From: Candidatus Gastranaerophilales bacterium
GTDB taxonomy: Bacteria; Cyanobacteriota; Vampirovibrionia; Gastranaerophilales; Gastranaerophilaceae
Direction of reading: 5' to 3'
NCBI GenBank assembly: GCA_944324945.1
Contig: CALUYE010000002.1
Location: forward strand, 248,001-312,000
Length of the DNA stretch: 64,000 nt
The number at the start of each line of letters is the position of its first letter. The stretch's first letter is position 1. The notes under the pieces were generated by a model. The model was not told the origin of the DNA, did not search any database, and saw only the letters and a program-made list of their open reading frames with translations. Made by a program: the position numbers and the translations under genes. This document shows positions 35,806 through 44,952 of this stretch, piece after piece.

Positions 35806-36003
35806 ATGATAAGTATGAGAGAAAAAATAAAGATAGAATTTAAAAATAAAATTTATGAAATAGATAAAGAAAACATAGACTACATAATATCAAAACTAGA
35901 AAACAACCCCACACCCCACCCCCAAAAAGACATCCCCACCCTCCTAAAACGCTACAAGCTCCTTGATGAATCTTTTCTTGAGAAGATGAGTGAGATGGGG
36001 TAG
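35806..36003 (+). CDS. 65-aa protein, right copy (in inverted repeat)
   Basis: Same protein as at 26878-27075 with changes such as EINKEN to EIDKEN, HPKKDIPDILKHY to HPQKDIPTLLKRY and MSEIG to MSEMG. Most substitutions cluster in the C-terminal half, indicating some age since duplication and retained coding function. The gene reads away from the glycan locus. Unknown function. Confidence 0.7.
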   Translation: MISMREKIKIEFKNKIYEIDKENIDYIISKLENNPTPHPQKDIPTLLKRYKLLDESFLEKMSEMG

Positions 36004-36116
36004 GAATGTAACAAATTATTAAATTCGTATATACAAAAACGCATATTGATTTTTAAAAAATACTTTATATAAACATAAGGTGTTAGTGTTTATAGATTAG
36101 TAATTAGTAGGTGCGT

Positions 36117-36956
36117 ATGGGGTTTTTAGACCACATAAACAGAGTTTTACATTCAAAAATTAATTTTACTTCGCTTAAAATAACAAACAGGAATTTACTT
36201 AATCCCGAAAATAAGACTCTTCAAAGAACTAATTTAAATAATGATATTTTTCAAAGCGAAAACGAAGTTGAAAAAATAGGTTTAACTCCAAAAAGCTTTG
36301 TTAATCCTGCAATTTCTAAACCGGGACTTATTAAGAGTAAGGACTATGAAGAATATCTATCGTTTATTCAAAGATATGCAAATATAATTTCTCTTACAAA
36401 TGCAATAAATAAAAATCCTAATATTAAGAGGATTTTAGAAGAAAACGGGCTTGAGTGCAATTTGCAAATTGAAAATTTAAATTCAATTATTGACAGCCAT
36501 TTAATTCCCTGTGCTCAAACCGTTGGGATAATGTATAAAAAACTGGGACACAAAAAAGATGAACAAGACTATCAAAACCTAATTCAGGCAGCACTATTGC
36601 ATGATATAGGAAAAGTGTTTATTCCAAAAGAAATTTTAAACAAAAAAGGAAGACTGTCAAAAACAGAAAGAGAAATAGTTGAACTTCACAATAAATTAAG
36701 TTATGAAATTTTAAAAACGACGGATTTAGATCCAAAAGTTGCGCAATTGGCGCTTGAACACCATGATTACGAAGGAAATATTACAAGAAGTGTTGAAAAT
36801 CAGCTTCTTACAATAGCTGATTGCTATTGCGCGTTAAGAGAAAACAGGCCCTATAAAAAAGCGATGAACGATATTGCAGCAAAAACAATATTATATGATA
36901 TGGGAACAAAAGGAAATTTTGACACAAGATACATTAACTACATAAACGCAGCCTAA
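36117..36956 (+). CDS. HD-GYP-like domain protein
   Basis: A 279-residue protein. The C-terminal part (about residues 125-270) is an HD phosphohydrolase of the HD-GYP kind: HDIGKVFIP (HD), HNKLSYEIL, EHHDYEG and IADCYCALRENRPYKKA, which matches the position of the D-Y-A-L-RPYRKA block. The HHE-x-x-DG-x-GYP signature itself is degenerate (HHDYEGNI), so cyclic-di-GMP hydrolysis is uncertain. N-terminal 60 residues (INRVLHSKINFTSLKITNRN) carry the Phe-centred motif seen in other proteins here. Start ATG 36117 is preferred over GTG 36111. It stands alone between the repeat arm and the phage module. Confidence 0.8.
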   Translation: MGFLDHINRVLHSKINFTSLKITNRNLLNPENKTLQRTNLNNDIFQSENEVEKIGLTPKSFVNPAISKPGLIKSKDYEEYLSFIQRYANIISLTNAINKNPNIKRILEENGLECNLQIENLNSIIDSHLIPCAQTVGIMYKKLGHKKDEQDYQNLIQAALLHDIGKVFIPKEILNKKGRLSKTEREIVELHNKLSYEILKTTDLDPKVAQLALEHHDYEGNITRSVENQLLTIADCYCALRENRPYKKAMNDIAAKTILYDMGTKGNFDTRYINYINAA

Positions 36957-36977
36957 AATATACTAACAATCTTACAA

Positions 36978-37007
36978 AAAAAGCCTTGCAAAATTGCAAG
37001 GCTTTTT
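36978..37007. terminator. bidirectional terminator
   Basis: AAAAAGCCTTGCAA (36978-36991) and its complement (36994-37007) form a 14-bp stem with flanking A and T runs, between the HD-domain gene and the last phage gene. Confidence 0.85.
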
Positions 37008-37401
37008 AGTTAATTTTTAAAATCTGTCTTCTATTATTATTTTTATTGTACGAAACATGAACCCATCTATCGTATTCATTTATGAGCTGGTCAAAATCGA
37101 TATTACAGGTTTTGATTTTTTCGATTATTTGTGTTGGGGCCATACCGTTTATGATAAAATCCGCTGCTTGGCCTTTAAGGTGTTGGCTGTTAGATACGCC
37201 TTTAACAAGTTTATTAACCAAGTTTGAGCGAAAGCCTGATGTTATTATCATTGGTTTTTTGATTTTATCTCTTATCGGCTGCAGGCAGTAGAAGATTAAA
37301 TCCAATAAGTTATCGAGTGAATTTATATCGGGCATATTGCTGATGTTATTTTTGGTGGCTGCGTCTGATTTTATCAGTTCCGAGATTTTAAAATTCAACA
37401 T
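37006..37401 (-). CDS. M15-type peptidase, phage endolysin
   Basis: A 131-residue D,D-carboxypeptidase-like lysin (Peptidase_M15_3 pattern). Blocks are ITSGFRSNLVNKLVKGVSNSQHLKGQAADF (His and Asp as zinc ligands) and DRWVHVSYN (third His). No signal peptide, so release needs the holin-like neighbour. Last gene of the phage row; its 3' end touches the bidirectional terminator. Confidence 0.88.
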   Translation of the reverse strand: MLNFKISELIKSDAATKNNISNMPDINSLDNLLDLIFYCLQPIRDKIKKPMIITSGFRSNLVNKLVKGVSNSQHLKGQAADFIINGMAPTQIIEKIKTCNIDFDQLINEYDRWVHVSYNKNNNRRQILKIN

Positions 37402-37606
37402 TTATTGTTCCTTTTATTTCGTCTATTCTATGATGAGCTGATTTTAAACTGTCCTCAACGCGCGTCATTCTCTCAATTAAATTGTTGTGCTTATCTTGCT
37501 TTTTTTCAATTGTTGTTAGTTTTTCTTCAAATTTTCCTATTTTATAAGCAATATAAAGCGCCTGTGCGCTTAAAGTAAAAAGTACCGCCAATAATTCATA
37601 ATCCAT
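37388..37606 (-). CDS. holin/XhlA-like small membrane protein
   Basis: A 72-residue protein with one N-terminal membrane helix (LLAVLFTLSAQALYIAYKIG) followed by a coiled coil (FEEKLTTIEKKQDKHNNLIERMTRVEDSLKSA in heptads). This shape is usual for phage holin accessory or XhlA-type lysis proteins. Start ATG 37606 preferred over an upstream TTG. It overlaps the endolysin by 14 bases. Confidence 0.6.
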   Translation of the reverse strand: MDYELLAVLFTLSAQALYIAYKIGKFEEKLTTIEKKQDKHNNLIERMTRVEDSLKSAHHRIDEIKGTINVEF

Positions 37607-37611
37607 ATTTA

Positions 37612-38124
37612 TTACCAATCTTTAAATTTTTGAAAATTATCAACGCAATGAAACATTAAAAACCTTATAAACGCGCATGTTCCGCCCACATAACAACATC
37701 TTTCAAATACACGGCTTGCAAAATAACGATCGTTATTAACAAACCCATGGTTTTCGCACAGTACATCATGAATCAAAGAAGCAATTTTAAATCTTACATC
37801 CTGTTTAGAACCTATGATTCCTCTTGCAAACTTTGGAATAGAAGCTCCGTCAAAACGGTAAGAAGAATTAATTTCAAAATTATAAACCTCATCTTTTATC
37901 TTGTCTTCAAGATAGACTTTAACATCATTATTCAAACAAAAAGGTTTTTTCTTAATGGATTTTATTTCTTCATCCGTCATCACTTCTTTATTTATCACAA
38001 GTTCACCTATATCAGGAATTTGCGATAGCGCTATTTTTAATTCTTCATCCTCATACCAGATAAGATATTTAATATCTTTATATATAAATTTATCTAAATC
38101 CTCGCTTAATTCAAAATTATTCAT
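37612..38124 (-). CDS. DUF1353-like phage protein
   Basis: A 170-residue protein whose second half matches the DUF1353 pattern: SSYRFDGASIPKFARGIIG, ASLIHDVLCENHGF and RFLMFHCVDNF (His-Asp and His residues conserved). DUF1353 proteins occur near the tail/lysis genes of many phages; role unknown, with metallohydrolase-like residue patterns. Overlaps the upstream gene by 8 bases. Confidence 0.75.
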   Translation of the reverse strand: MNNFELSEDLDKFIYKDIKYLIWYEDEELKIALSQIPDIGELVINKEVMTDEEIKSIKKKPFCLNNDVKVYLEDKIKDEVYNFEINSSYRFDGASIPKFARGIIGSKQDVRFKIASLIHDVLCENHGFVNNDRYFASRVFERCCYVGGTCAFIRFLMFHCVDNFQKFKDW

Positions 38125-38587
38125 TGCTTCCCTCTTTTTTAGGCAATTCGCCTTTTAAAAACAAATTATCGATGTCATCATCACAATATCCTAAAACAGC
38201 AAGCATTTTATTTATCAAATGGTTTAACCTCTTTATTTTGTTATTTTTTAATTCAATTTTTAACGATTTTAAATCCGTTTCACTGTTTTCTTTTTTAATA
38301 AAGTCAATAACATCGTCAAAATCCATACCGCACGAGTTATAAATTGCCCTCTCAAGTTCCACTGAAGTTAAGGTTATTGTATTTATCAATTTTTTTTGTA
38401 ATTCTTTTAAATTTTTCTCATAATTAACATCTTCAACAACTTTACCGTCAATTACCGTCTGGTTTTTTTCAATGGCATAAAGTGCATCGTTTGTTTCAAA
38501 AATCTTTTTTCCTTCTTGATGAGAATACTTGCTTACAAACTCAATTCTTTGAATGGTTGAATATGGTTTTTTTAAAATATTAGTCAT
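38117..38587 (-). CDS. phage protein of unknown function
   Basis: A 156-residue, Lys/Glu/Asn-rich, mainly helical protein without signal peptide. It begins MTNILKKPYSTIQRIEF and contains a coiled-coil-prone middle (NLKELQKKLINTITL). Position between the fibre and DUF1353 genes suggests a late protein such as a fibre chaperone or lysis accessory; nothing in the sequence confirms this. Confidence 0.6.
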   Translation of the reverse strand: MTNILKKPYSTIQRIEFVSKYSHQEGKKIFETNDALYAIEKNQTVIDGKVVEDVNYEKNLKELQKKLINTITLTSVELERAIYNSCGMDFDDVIDFIKKENSETDLKSLKIELKNNKIKRLNHLINKMLAVLGYCDDDIDNLFLKGELPKKEGSNE

Positions 38588-38607
38588 AAAATCCTCCGAT
38601 AATTAAG

Positions 38608-39603
38608 CTAAAATCCCGACGCATAAAATGTAATTTGTTTTACTGCTTCATCGTCTGACGATGTTTTCTTTGTGCTCCAGTATACCGAGTCATTCTGAAT
38701 CGTAACTGTGCATAAATAATCTTCCGTACCCGTAAGGTTTGAAACTTTTGCCAAAAGATTAAATTTATAGTTTGTAAAAGGCACCGGTAGCTCACAAGTA
38801 TCAGAAAGAAGATCGGGTGAGCTTGAAGGCACCATATCAACGGGCCTGATTGTAAAATATTGTTCTATAAACCCATCACTCCATTTTCTGTAATAAATTT
38901 CGCTTGATGTATTTTTATAAGAATCAACTATGTATGGAATTGTGGAATTTGAAAAATCTTTTTTTAAATAATTATTTAAATTCGTATTAATACTTGCTAT
39001 ATCATCCGATAAATCTTCATTGTCGTCTTCAAGAGAGTTTACCCTGCTTGTCAATTGGCGAATGTTATAATTGGATGTTATATCATTATAATAACTTATA
39101 ATTTGAGGTAAATATCCGTTTATACTTGAAAGAGCATTGTTGCATTGCACGCTTGCTTCATATATTTTATCCAGATATTGCTGCGGGGTTTCTCCTGTTC
39201 CTTCTTCTACTTTGACGCATAAATCGATTCTTCTTTGCAAAATCTGTACCAATCTTGTAAGGTAATCAAAAGAATACTCAAGAGACTCAAGATTTAACAG
39301 AGAACTGTTATTATATTGAATTTCCTGAACGCATTGGAGCGAAAGCTCTATTGATATTTTTTGATTATCGTTTAAAACATCATATTGAGAGCTTGAAAGA
39401 GGAAAGGTTATAAAACTTCCGTTGGGATTTTTGACCTCGTTAATGCTATAGTCAACATTCAAGGTTAATTTGTTTCTCATGTTGTCTTCATTGATTAAAT
39501 AAACCTCAAGCTGATTTTCGTTTTCAATATAAAAATTAAAATCAAATTGCATACAGCTGTTATTGCCGCTGTATGAATTAACAGGTAAAACGTCGTATAT
39601 CAA
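38608..39603 (-). CDS. tail fibre/receptor-binding protein
   Basis: A 331-residue protein. The N-terminal part (about 1-130) resembles the virion-attachment domain of T7-type fibres: SGNNSCMQFDFNFYIENENQLEVYLI followed by LNVDYSINEVKNPNGSFITFPL. A helical shaft (VNSLEDDNEDLSDDIASINTNLNNYL) and a C-terminal beta-rich receptor domain from about 225 (IYYRKWSDGFIEQYFTIRP) follow, a pattern often seen in phage tail-tip domains. It probably determines host recognition. Short compared with typical fibres. Confidence 0.75.
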   Translation of the reverse strand: MIYDVLPVNSYSGNNSCMQFDFNFYIENENQLEVYLINEDNMRNKLTLNVDYSINEVKNPNGSFITFPLSSSQYDVLNDNQKISIELSLQCVQEIQYNNSSLLNLESLEYSFDYLTRLVQILQRRIDLCVKVEEGTGETPQQYLDKIYEASVQCNNALSSINGYLPQIISYYNDITSNYNIRQLTSRVNSLEDDNEDLSDDIASINTNLNNYLKKDFSNSTIPYIVDSYKNTSSEIYYRKWSDGFIEQYFTIRPVDMVPSSSPDLLSDTCELPVPFTNYKFNLLAKVSNLTGTEDYLCTVTIQNDSVYWSTKKTSSDDEAVKQITFYASGF

Positions 39604-40060
39604 AATCTACTCCTTCTTTTTTGTAATAAAAAAATCTAAAATCATTATTTTTTAAATATTCCTGACAAAACCCCAAAGCTTTAAGCCATAAAAGAATTTT
39701 AAAGTTTGATTTATAAATATAATTAAATAAAATATCAAATTCATTTTTAAAGATGTCTAATTTATTTTTTATATATTTAAATAAATAGTGCCTGTGCTTA
39801 TTGACATCATTTGAACACAAAAGCCAAATTTGCCCTCCTTTTAAACCGTCGAAACAATGAAATACAACACCTCCTATTGCAATCGGATTGTTGCTTTTAT
39901 CCTGAAGCATCCAGGTTGTATTTTTATTTTTCAGGGTAGTTTTAATAAATTCTTCCCTGTATTTTTTGCCTAAAAAAATTTCAAGCTCAATTTTATCCTT
40001 ATATCTTATATTTTTTAAAAATTTTATAAGATTTTCTTTATTTATCTTGGCTTCTATCAT
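39578..40060 (-). CDS. GNAT-like internal virion protein (T7 gp13-like)
   Basis: A 160-residue protein with a GNAT-like pattern: TTWMLQDKSNNPIAIGGVVFHC, then GGQIWLLCS, a helix (LFKYIKNKLDI) and KALGFCQEYLKNNDFRFFYYKK at the end. Podoviruses of the T7 type have a protein of this kind between tail tubular B and the fibre. Acetyltransferase activity is not implied. Overlaps the fibre and tail genes by a few bases. Confidence 0.65.
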   Translation of the reverse strand: MIEAKINKENLIKFLKNIRYKDKIELEIFLGKKYREEFIKTTLKNKNTTWMLQDKSNNPIAIGGVVFHCFDGLKGGQIWLLCSNDVNKHRHYLFKYIKNKLDIFKNEFDILFNYIYKSNFKILLWLKALGFCQEYLKNNDFRFFYYKKEGVDFDIRRFTC

Positions 40061-42117
40061 TGAGATTCAACTTCTTCTATCGATAAATTTGCACAAAAAG
40101 AAAGTATATTTAAAGGAAGGGGATATTTTTGAACTATCTTAACGCTGACTTCCTTTGAAACATCCGACAAAGGGCAAAAAGTAACATCTTTATTAAACAC
40201 CATTTTTGAATCGTTAACGCTTTCATAACTTCTTTGATTTTGAGATAATGTTAAATCGTCATTTTGGATAAAGAAATCTTCTCTTGAATTTAAAATTTTA
40301 ATACTTATTTCATTAATTACTTTGTTTAATCCGAAAGTTCCGGTTGATTCAAGATTTAAAGACTCGAATTCAAAAGTATAAGGAAGACCGATTATGACAT
40401 TTTTGGCAGCGTAAGGTAAATCTACATGCCCGTTTGAATCAACATGCAAATTATCAACTACCCCGTAATCTAAAAGAGCATAGACATCCATATTCTTTAA
40501 ATGTTCAAGCCCCGATATTTCGTCAACTTCTTCATCAAAAGTTTTAGACAACGCACAATCAAGAAAAAATGCCCCTTCCATATCATTCAAAGTTCGCGTG
40601 GTAAATCTTTCGATATACCTTACCGTATTTCCGTCAATTTCTCTTTTTATTACAAAATAAGCTATGTCTTCAAAATTTTCCCTTATTGTCGTAACGCTTT
40701 CGAATTTCCCGTTTGTCGTATGGGTATGCCAGGCTGAGACCTTTTGTTTCGGGTTATAAGTAAGTGCATTAATTGTGCCGTCATTCATCACGCACCACAA
40801 AATCCGATACGGTTCTTTTGAATAAGCCATATCGACAATTTGTTTACCTTCAAATAAATGGTTAGCAAATAATGACAATTCCTCACCGTCATAAGAATCG
40901 GAAAGATAACTGTAGCCTAAATCTCTTACAATATTTCCTCCCGATTGCACAAACAATACCATAGAGCCTGATACAACAGGTTTTATTTTGGATGAACCGT
41001 AATACGATTGAATATTTGCAACAGGAGAAGGGTTCGCGCAAAATACCCCGTCGCTCCCGTTTGCTGCCCACTCGGCATTGCTTGACATAATTAATAAATC
41101 ATCAAAAGGAAGCAAAAACTGAATTTGATTCGCAACATTATCATACAAAGACATTGTAACGGCATCCGTTGCATTCAAAGGGCGAGAAACGTTAAAATTG
41201 TCGTTTGTCCCTGTCTGGCTTGACCATAAAGTCTGCGGGTTTAAATTTGAACAGGCGTATATTTTTCTCTGTTGAAAATAACAAACACAGGAAGGATTTT
41301 GGTCTGAAAACGGATTAACAGAAACAGGAGCGCTTGAAGATAAATCAGGCTCGATATTATCATCAACAAAGCTTGTTGAAGCCGATGTTCCGACATAAGC
41401 ATATATGCCGTTAACCGAGCGGTAAATATTATACTCGGCAGCATTAGAAACAGCATCCCAGGTTATTGTTATATATTCACTTGTAGTCCAGTTTGCTTCT
41501 CTGTGTCCTGTAACCTGTGCAACAGAACTTCTTGCGCTTTCTTCGTTTGATGTTTTATCTACCGCACATACCACATAATAATAAACTTTTGTATTTGACG
41601 AGGTAGAACCTTTGTATGTCGCTTTAACATTAGTAGGGGCTGAAATTGACGATTTAAAGTTTATGTTTTTGAATTCCCATTCATTATGCGAAATTCTTGC
41701 AAGCTGTGCGGGGGCATAATCTTTATGCACAAAAGTTATTACATCTGCTTGCTGCACATAATCAAATTCAAATAAATCGTCTTCTTCGTATGATGTTGTT
41801 ATTTCATAAATTTCATCGTCATCATCAAGTATATAACCGCCGTTCATTATAAAGCGCATATACTTATGACCCATCTCAATTACATAATTTTGTTCCAACC
41901 CGAAAACAAAAGGGATAAGGCGTGTTTTTCTGTCCGGGTATTTAGTTTCAACCAAAAACTCCAGCCCCGGACGATTTACTATACATCCTTCCTGCAAGAC
42001 TATTCCGTTGTTTAACTTTTTAACCGCATTTGAATACTGTGCCAAATCCACCCTTCCTTGTAAGGAAGGAGATATAATTCCTTTTGAAAACGAATTTTGA
42101 CAAACTCTTATACTCAT
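40057..42117 (-). CDS. tail tubular protein B / tail nozzle
   Basis: A 686-residue protein with the diagnostic N-terminus of podovirus tail nozzle proteins: QNSFSKGIISPSLQGRVDLAQYSNAVKKLNNG, VNRPGLEFL, RLIPFVFG and YVIEMGHKYMRF. A fibronectin type III-like insertion is visible about residues 155-250 (TNVKATYKGS to YNIYRSVNG). It forms the tube through which DNA leaves the capsid. Length is within the family range. It lies 3 bases after tail tubular A. Confidence 0.88.
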   Translation of the reverse strand: MSIRVCQNSFSKGIISPSLQGRVDLAQYSNAVKKLNNGIVLQEGCIVNRPGLEFLVETKYPDRKTRLIPFVFGLEQNYVIEMGHKYMRFIMNGGYILDDDDEIYEITTSYEEDDLFEFDYVQQADVITFVHKDYAPAQLARISHNEWEFKNINFKSSISAPTNVKATYKGSTSSNTKVYYYVVCAVDKTSNEESARSSVAQVTGHREANWTTSEYITITWDAVSNAAEYNIYRSVNGIYAYVGTSASTSFVDDNIEPDLSSSAPVSVNPFSDQNPSCVCYFQQRKIYACSNLNPQTLWSSQTGTNDNFNVSRPLNATDAVTMSLYDNVANQIQFLLPFDDLLIMSSNAEWAANGSDGVFCANPSPVANIQSYYGSSKIKPVVSGSMVLFVQSGGNIVRDLGYSYLSDSYDGEELSLFANHLFEGKQIVDMAYSKEPYRILWCVMNDGTINALTYNPKQKVSAWHTHTTNGKFESVTTIRENFEDIAYFVIKREIDGNTVRYIERFTTRTLNDMEGAFFLDCALSKTFDEEVDEISGLEHLKNMDVYALLDYGVVDNLHVDSNGHVDLPYAAKNVIIGLPYTFEFESLNLESTGTFGLNKVINEISIKILNSREDFFIQNDDLTLSQNQRSYESVNDSKMVFNKDVTFCPLSDVSKEVSVKIVQKYPLPLNILSFCANLSIEEVESQ

Positions 42118-42120
42118 AGT

Positions 42121-42723
42121 TTACCCCCTGGTATCCAGATATGTATTATCGGAATATATATTATCAGCGCCTTCCTGAGCATTTAGGAGTTTCGCATGGC
42201 GAATGAGCTGGGTATATTTTTGATAAGCAAGCTCGCCTTTTTGTATACTTCCGACAACCACATTTGAAGTTAGAGAAGCAAGATAATACGCAAGCGCCAT
42301 GGAAAATTCGGGACTGTAATAATTTTCGTTACTTATTCTTCTTGTGAATCTTAAAACCGCCTCAGGCGCATTTGTAAATATTACTTTCTCGTTTGATTCA
42401 AGACAATGAACGCAAAATTTATTTAATATATAACTTCCTTTAATAAATAAATCTCTTGCACAGATACAATTGTTCGGATATGAATAACAAAATTCATAAT
42501 TTGAAACATTGGATAGCGTATTATCTTTATCAATTAAAGAAAGGTCTTTGAATGTTGAAGCAAAGTTCCAATCAAAATCTTTTAATACATAATCTCGTGC
42601 AAGTTCATAATAATTATTAAGCAAAATATATCGGTTATCCGTACTGTCTGCTTTTTCAATCGGTACCGAAACCCCGAGAATATTAAGCGCAATATTAAAT
42701 ATTTGTGCTTTAGAAGTTACCAT
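42121..42723 (-). CDS. tail tubular protein A
   Basis: A 200-residue protein with the pattern of T7 gp11-type adaptors: AQIFNIALNILGV at the start, NYYELARDYVLKDFDWNFA (the conserved DW block about residues 37-55), and a helical C-terminus (MALAYYLASLTSN). It connects portal and nozzle. Overlaps the internal protein gene upstream by 14 bases. Confidence 0.85.
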   Translation of the reverse strand: MVTSKAQIFNIALNILGVSVPIEKADSTDNRYILLNNYYELARDYVLKDFDWNFASTFKDLSLIDKDNTLSNVSNYEFCYSYPNNCICARDLFIKGSYILNKFCVHCLESNEKVIFTNAPEAVLRFTRRISNENYYSPEFSMALAYYLASLTSNVVVGSIQKGELAYQKYTQLIRHAKLLNAQEGADNIYSDNTYLDTRG

Positions 42724-43240
42724 TTACACCTCCCGAACCAAAGTTATTGTCATACCATTTCTGTGCCGCTTTTTTGGTATTACCGAGCGAAGTAAAAAAA
42801 TTACTAGTTTCTTGTAAATCTTTATTCATATTTGAAACATTTAAATTATCCATATATCGCTGTGCTTGTTCATCATACCCCTGCGCCCTTGCATAATAAC
42901 TATCCAGAATACTTTTAGCATTGCTTTCATACTCATTATCGACATCTTCATAGTTATACATATTTGTTTGCGAATACGTATCAAAGCCGTTTGAGGCATT
43001 TTGAGCCTGCAATCTTGATATATTTTTAAGTCCTTCTATACGCTCCTGTCGCGCTTCTTCAATTCCTAACTGCCTTTGCCTTTGTGCTTCATTTTGAGCG
43101 CTTTTTACCTGATTCAGCGCAATTTGTGTCTTATATTCTTCGGTTTTTTTCTGCATGGAGCTTGTAACTATTGATGCACCCGCTCCAAGCGCTGCACTTA
43201 CAAGAGTAAAAACCGCCGTTGACGATGCTGCTACACACAT
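42710..43240 (-). CDS. internal virion/ejection protein candidate
   Basis: A 176-residue protein. It opens with a hydrophobic Ala/Gly stretch (VFTLVSAALGAGASIVTSS), continues with a long Gln/Glu/Arg-rich coiled coil (ALNQVKSAQNEAQRQRQL), then Asn/Tyr-rich. This resembles small ejection proteins (internal virion B-like) placed between capsid and tail genes. Identification rests on shape and position. Confidence 0.55.
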   Translation of the reverse strand: MCVAASSTAVFTLVSAALGAGASIVTSSMQKKTEEYKTQIALNQVKSAQNEAQRQRQLGIEEARQERIEGLKNISRLQAQNASNGFDTYSQTNMYNYEDVDNEYESNAKSILDSYYARAQGYDEQAQRYMDNLNVSNMNKDLQETSNFFTSLGNTKKAAQKWYDNNFGSGGVNGNF

Positions 43241-43297
43241 AACCTTCTCCTTATAAAGTTAAATAAAAGTGGGCTCAAAGGCCCACATAAATCAAAA

Positions 43298-43930
43298 TTA
43301 ATCAAGCTCTGCTCCCGAATCTCCGCCGGCTCCCGGGGTATCAGACGTAATCGGGTCTGAGGGGTCAGGATCAACCTCGGGTAAGTCCCCCGGGTCCTGA
43401 GTCGGAGTACTTGTAGGCTCTTCAGTCGGTTCCTCAGTCGGTGTCTGTGTTGGAGCAGTTGTTGGTGCTTCAGTCGGTTCAGGTGCTTCTGTCGGGGTTG
43501 TTGTCGGGGTGTCTGTCGGAATAGATGACATTTTACTTACAAACATATCAGGCGATAAATCCAATTCCGATATAATTCCTGCCGTAATTTTTCCTGTCGT
43601 TTCGCTTGCACCTTGCGCAACATAGGATAATTTTACATATCCGAGATTACCTTTTGGCATTTGCGCAATAGGAAACCTTTTACCAGCCTTTAAATCTTCA
43701 AGAGTAAGCGTTGCACTAACAAGCTCAACGGGTGAATCAAAAGTTTCGGTTGTACTTGTTATAACTTTAACGCTTAATGATTCCAGATTTGAAAAATCTT
43801 CAACAACTTGAATCAATAAAGGAAGAAAAGAAATATCTCCTTTCCCGAATTTTACGATATTTTCGCTATCTATTGAAGCAGTTGTAATTTTTTGAGCATC
43901 AGAAAATAAATTTTGTGAATCTAATAACAT
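43298..43930 (-). CDS. capsid decoration/head fibre protein with Thr-Pro-Glu tail
   Basis: A 210-residue protein. Residues about 1-135 are a beta-rich domain (VVEDFSNLESLSVKVIT, KLSYVAQGASETTGK) typical of small head decoration proteins encoded next to the capsid gene. The C-terminal 70 residues are low complexity with repeats of TPT, TEAP and EEPT, ending in an acidic/glycine tail. The start ATG 43930 is chosen: GGAGGAG lies five bases upstream and this avoids a 43-base overlap with the capsid gene. The proline-threonine tail probably protrudes from the capsid and could bind mucus or cell surfaces, as inference. Confidence 0.6.
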   Translation of the reverse strand: MLLDSQNLFSDAQKITTASIDSENIVKFGKGDISFLPLLIQVVEDFSNLESLSVKVITSTTETFDSPVELVSATLTLEDLKAGKRFPIAQMPKGNLGYVKLSYVAQGASETTGKITAGIISELDLSPDMFVSKMSSIPTDTPTTTPTEAPEPTEAPTTAPTQTPTEEPTEEPTSTPTQDPGDLPEVDPDPSDPITSDTPGAGGDSGAELD

Positions 43931-43938
43931 TTCTCCTC

Positions 43939-44934
43939 CTATACTACGGCACTTTCGGTATTTAATATTTGATCCGCGCATTTAACAGGGATTCCAAGGA
44001 AAGTAACCACGGGTTTTCCTGCAATATTATCCATATTTAAATTAACGTTTGATTTATTAATGGCTTGGAAGTGCAAATATGTTTCAATTGTTTCATTGCA
44101 ATAAATTACAGTGTTTCCTGTTTTTGCAAACCTTTTAATTCTGTGGTATGCGCTAATCATCAATTTAATTAAATCTGCCGCATCATCAGTATCTAACTTG
44201 GCAACATCGATATTTGCAATTCTTGCGCTTGATCTGAAATCACGAACGGTCATTCCGATATCCCATTTATAATGATCGCGATAAACTTCATACATTTTGC
44301 CGTCTTTATCGAATGCCGTTTGAGCGCCTTTATCTTCATGTAATAAGCCCAGGGTTGAACCTTTCGGGTATAAAAGATGGGTGTGAAGATCGCCCCAGGT
44401 TATAAACCATATTGAAGTATTTGTTTTACCCGTACCGCCTGCATCTAATACGCGATAACCAAGTGAAGCAGTGTCATTTGAAATTTTATTATAACGAACG
44501 GCTAACCCGTCAAAACCTGCGGGATTAGTCTTTTTAGAACCATAGAAAATATTATATTGAACCGTATTATTCATTGATTCCAAAAAAGCTTGAGCTTCGT
44601 TGATTCTAAATTGATTGCAATCTCCTTCAAGATCGGCAAGCGATTTATCAACCTGCGAATAAACTTCAAGCATACCTGTTGAATCGGTAATTTGAGTGTA
44701 TTCACCTTTTGAAGCGTTTACACCTTGATAAAATTTCCTGAATTCAACATCGGGCAATCCGTTTCTGACTGTGGTTTTATGAGTTGAACCTTCGTTACAT
44801 TCTCTTACTACCGCATCTTCCAATAAAACATTTGATTGTGATAATAAGTCTATTATCGTTGAGGTAACTCGCCCGTCAATGGTTTGAGCAAGTTTATCTT
44901 TTAAGGTTAAATATGTAGTTCCTACTGTAGACAT
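43939..44934 (-). CDS. major capsid protein
   Basis: A 331-residue protein between the scaffold candidate and the decoration protein. Pattern of a podovirus HK97-fold capsid: helical N-arm (YLTLKDKLAQTIDGRVTSTIIDLLSQSN), E-loop-like RKFYQGVNASKGEYTQITDS, spine helix (RINEAQAFLESMNNTVQYNIFYGS) and GFDGLAVRYN, followed by P-domain strands ending in GIPVKCADQIL. Identification relies on order and shape and is consistent with length. Good ribosome binding site (AAAGGAGAAAA). Confidence 0.82.
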   Translation of the reverse strand: MSTVGTTYLTLKDKLAQTIDGRVTSTIIDLLSQSNVLLEDAVVRECNEGSTHKTTVRNGLPDVEFRKFYQGVNASKGEYTQITDSTGMLEVYSQVDKSLADLEGDCNQFRINEAQAFLESMNNTVQYNIFYGSKKTNPAGFDGLAVRYNKISNDTASLGYRVLDAGGTGKTNTSIWFITWGDLHTHLLYPKGSTLGLLHEDKGAQTAFDKDGKMYEVYRDHYKWDIGMTVRDFRSSARIANIDVAKLDTDDAADLIKLMISAYHRIKRFAKTGNTVIYCNETIETYLHFQAINKSNVNLNMDNIAGKPVVTFLGIPVKCADQILNTESAVV

Positions 44935-44952
44935 TTTTTCTCCTTTTCTTTA

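Larger units (their letters stand above)
35631..36003 (+). repeat. right arm of 373-bp inverted repeat
   Basis: Matches the reverse complement of 26878-27250 without gaps. It contains about 175 bases of upstream sequence plus the whole 65-aa gene. Confidence 0.9.
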
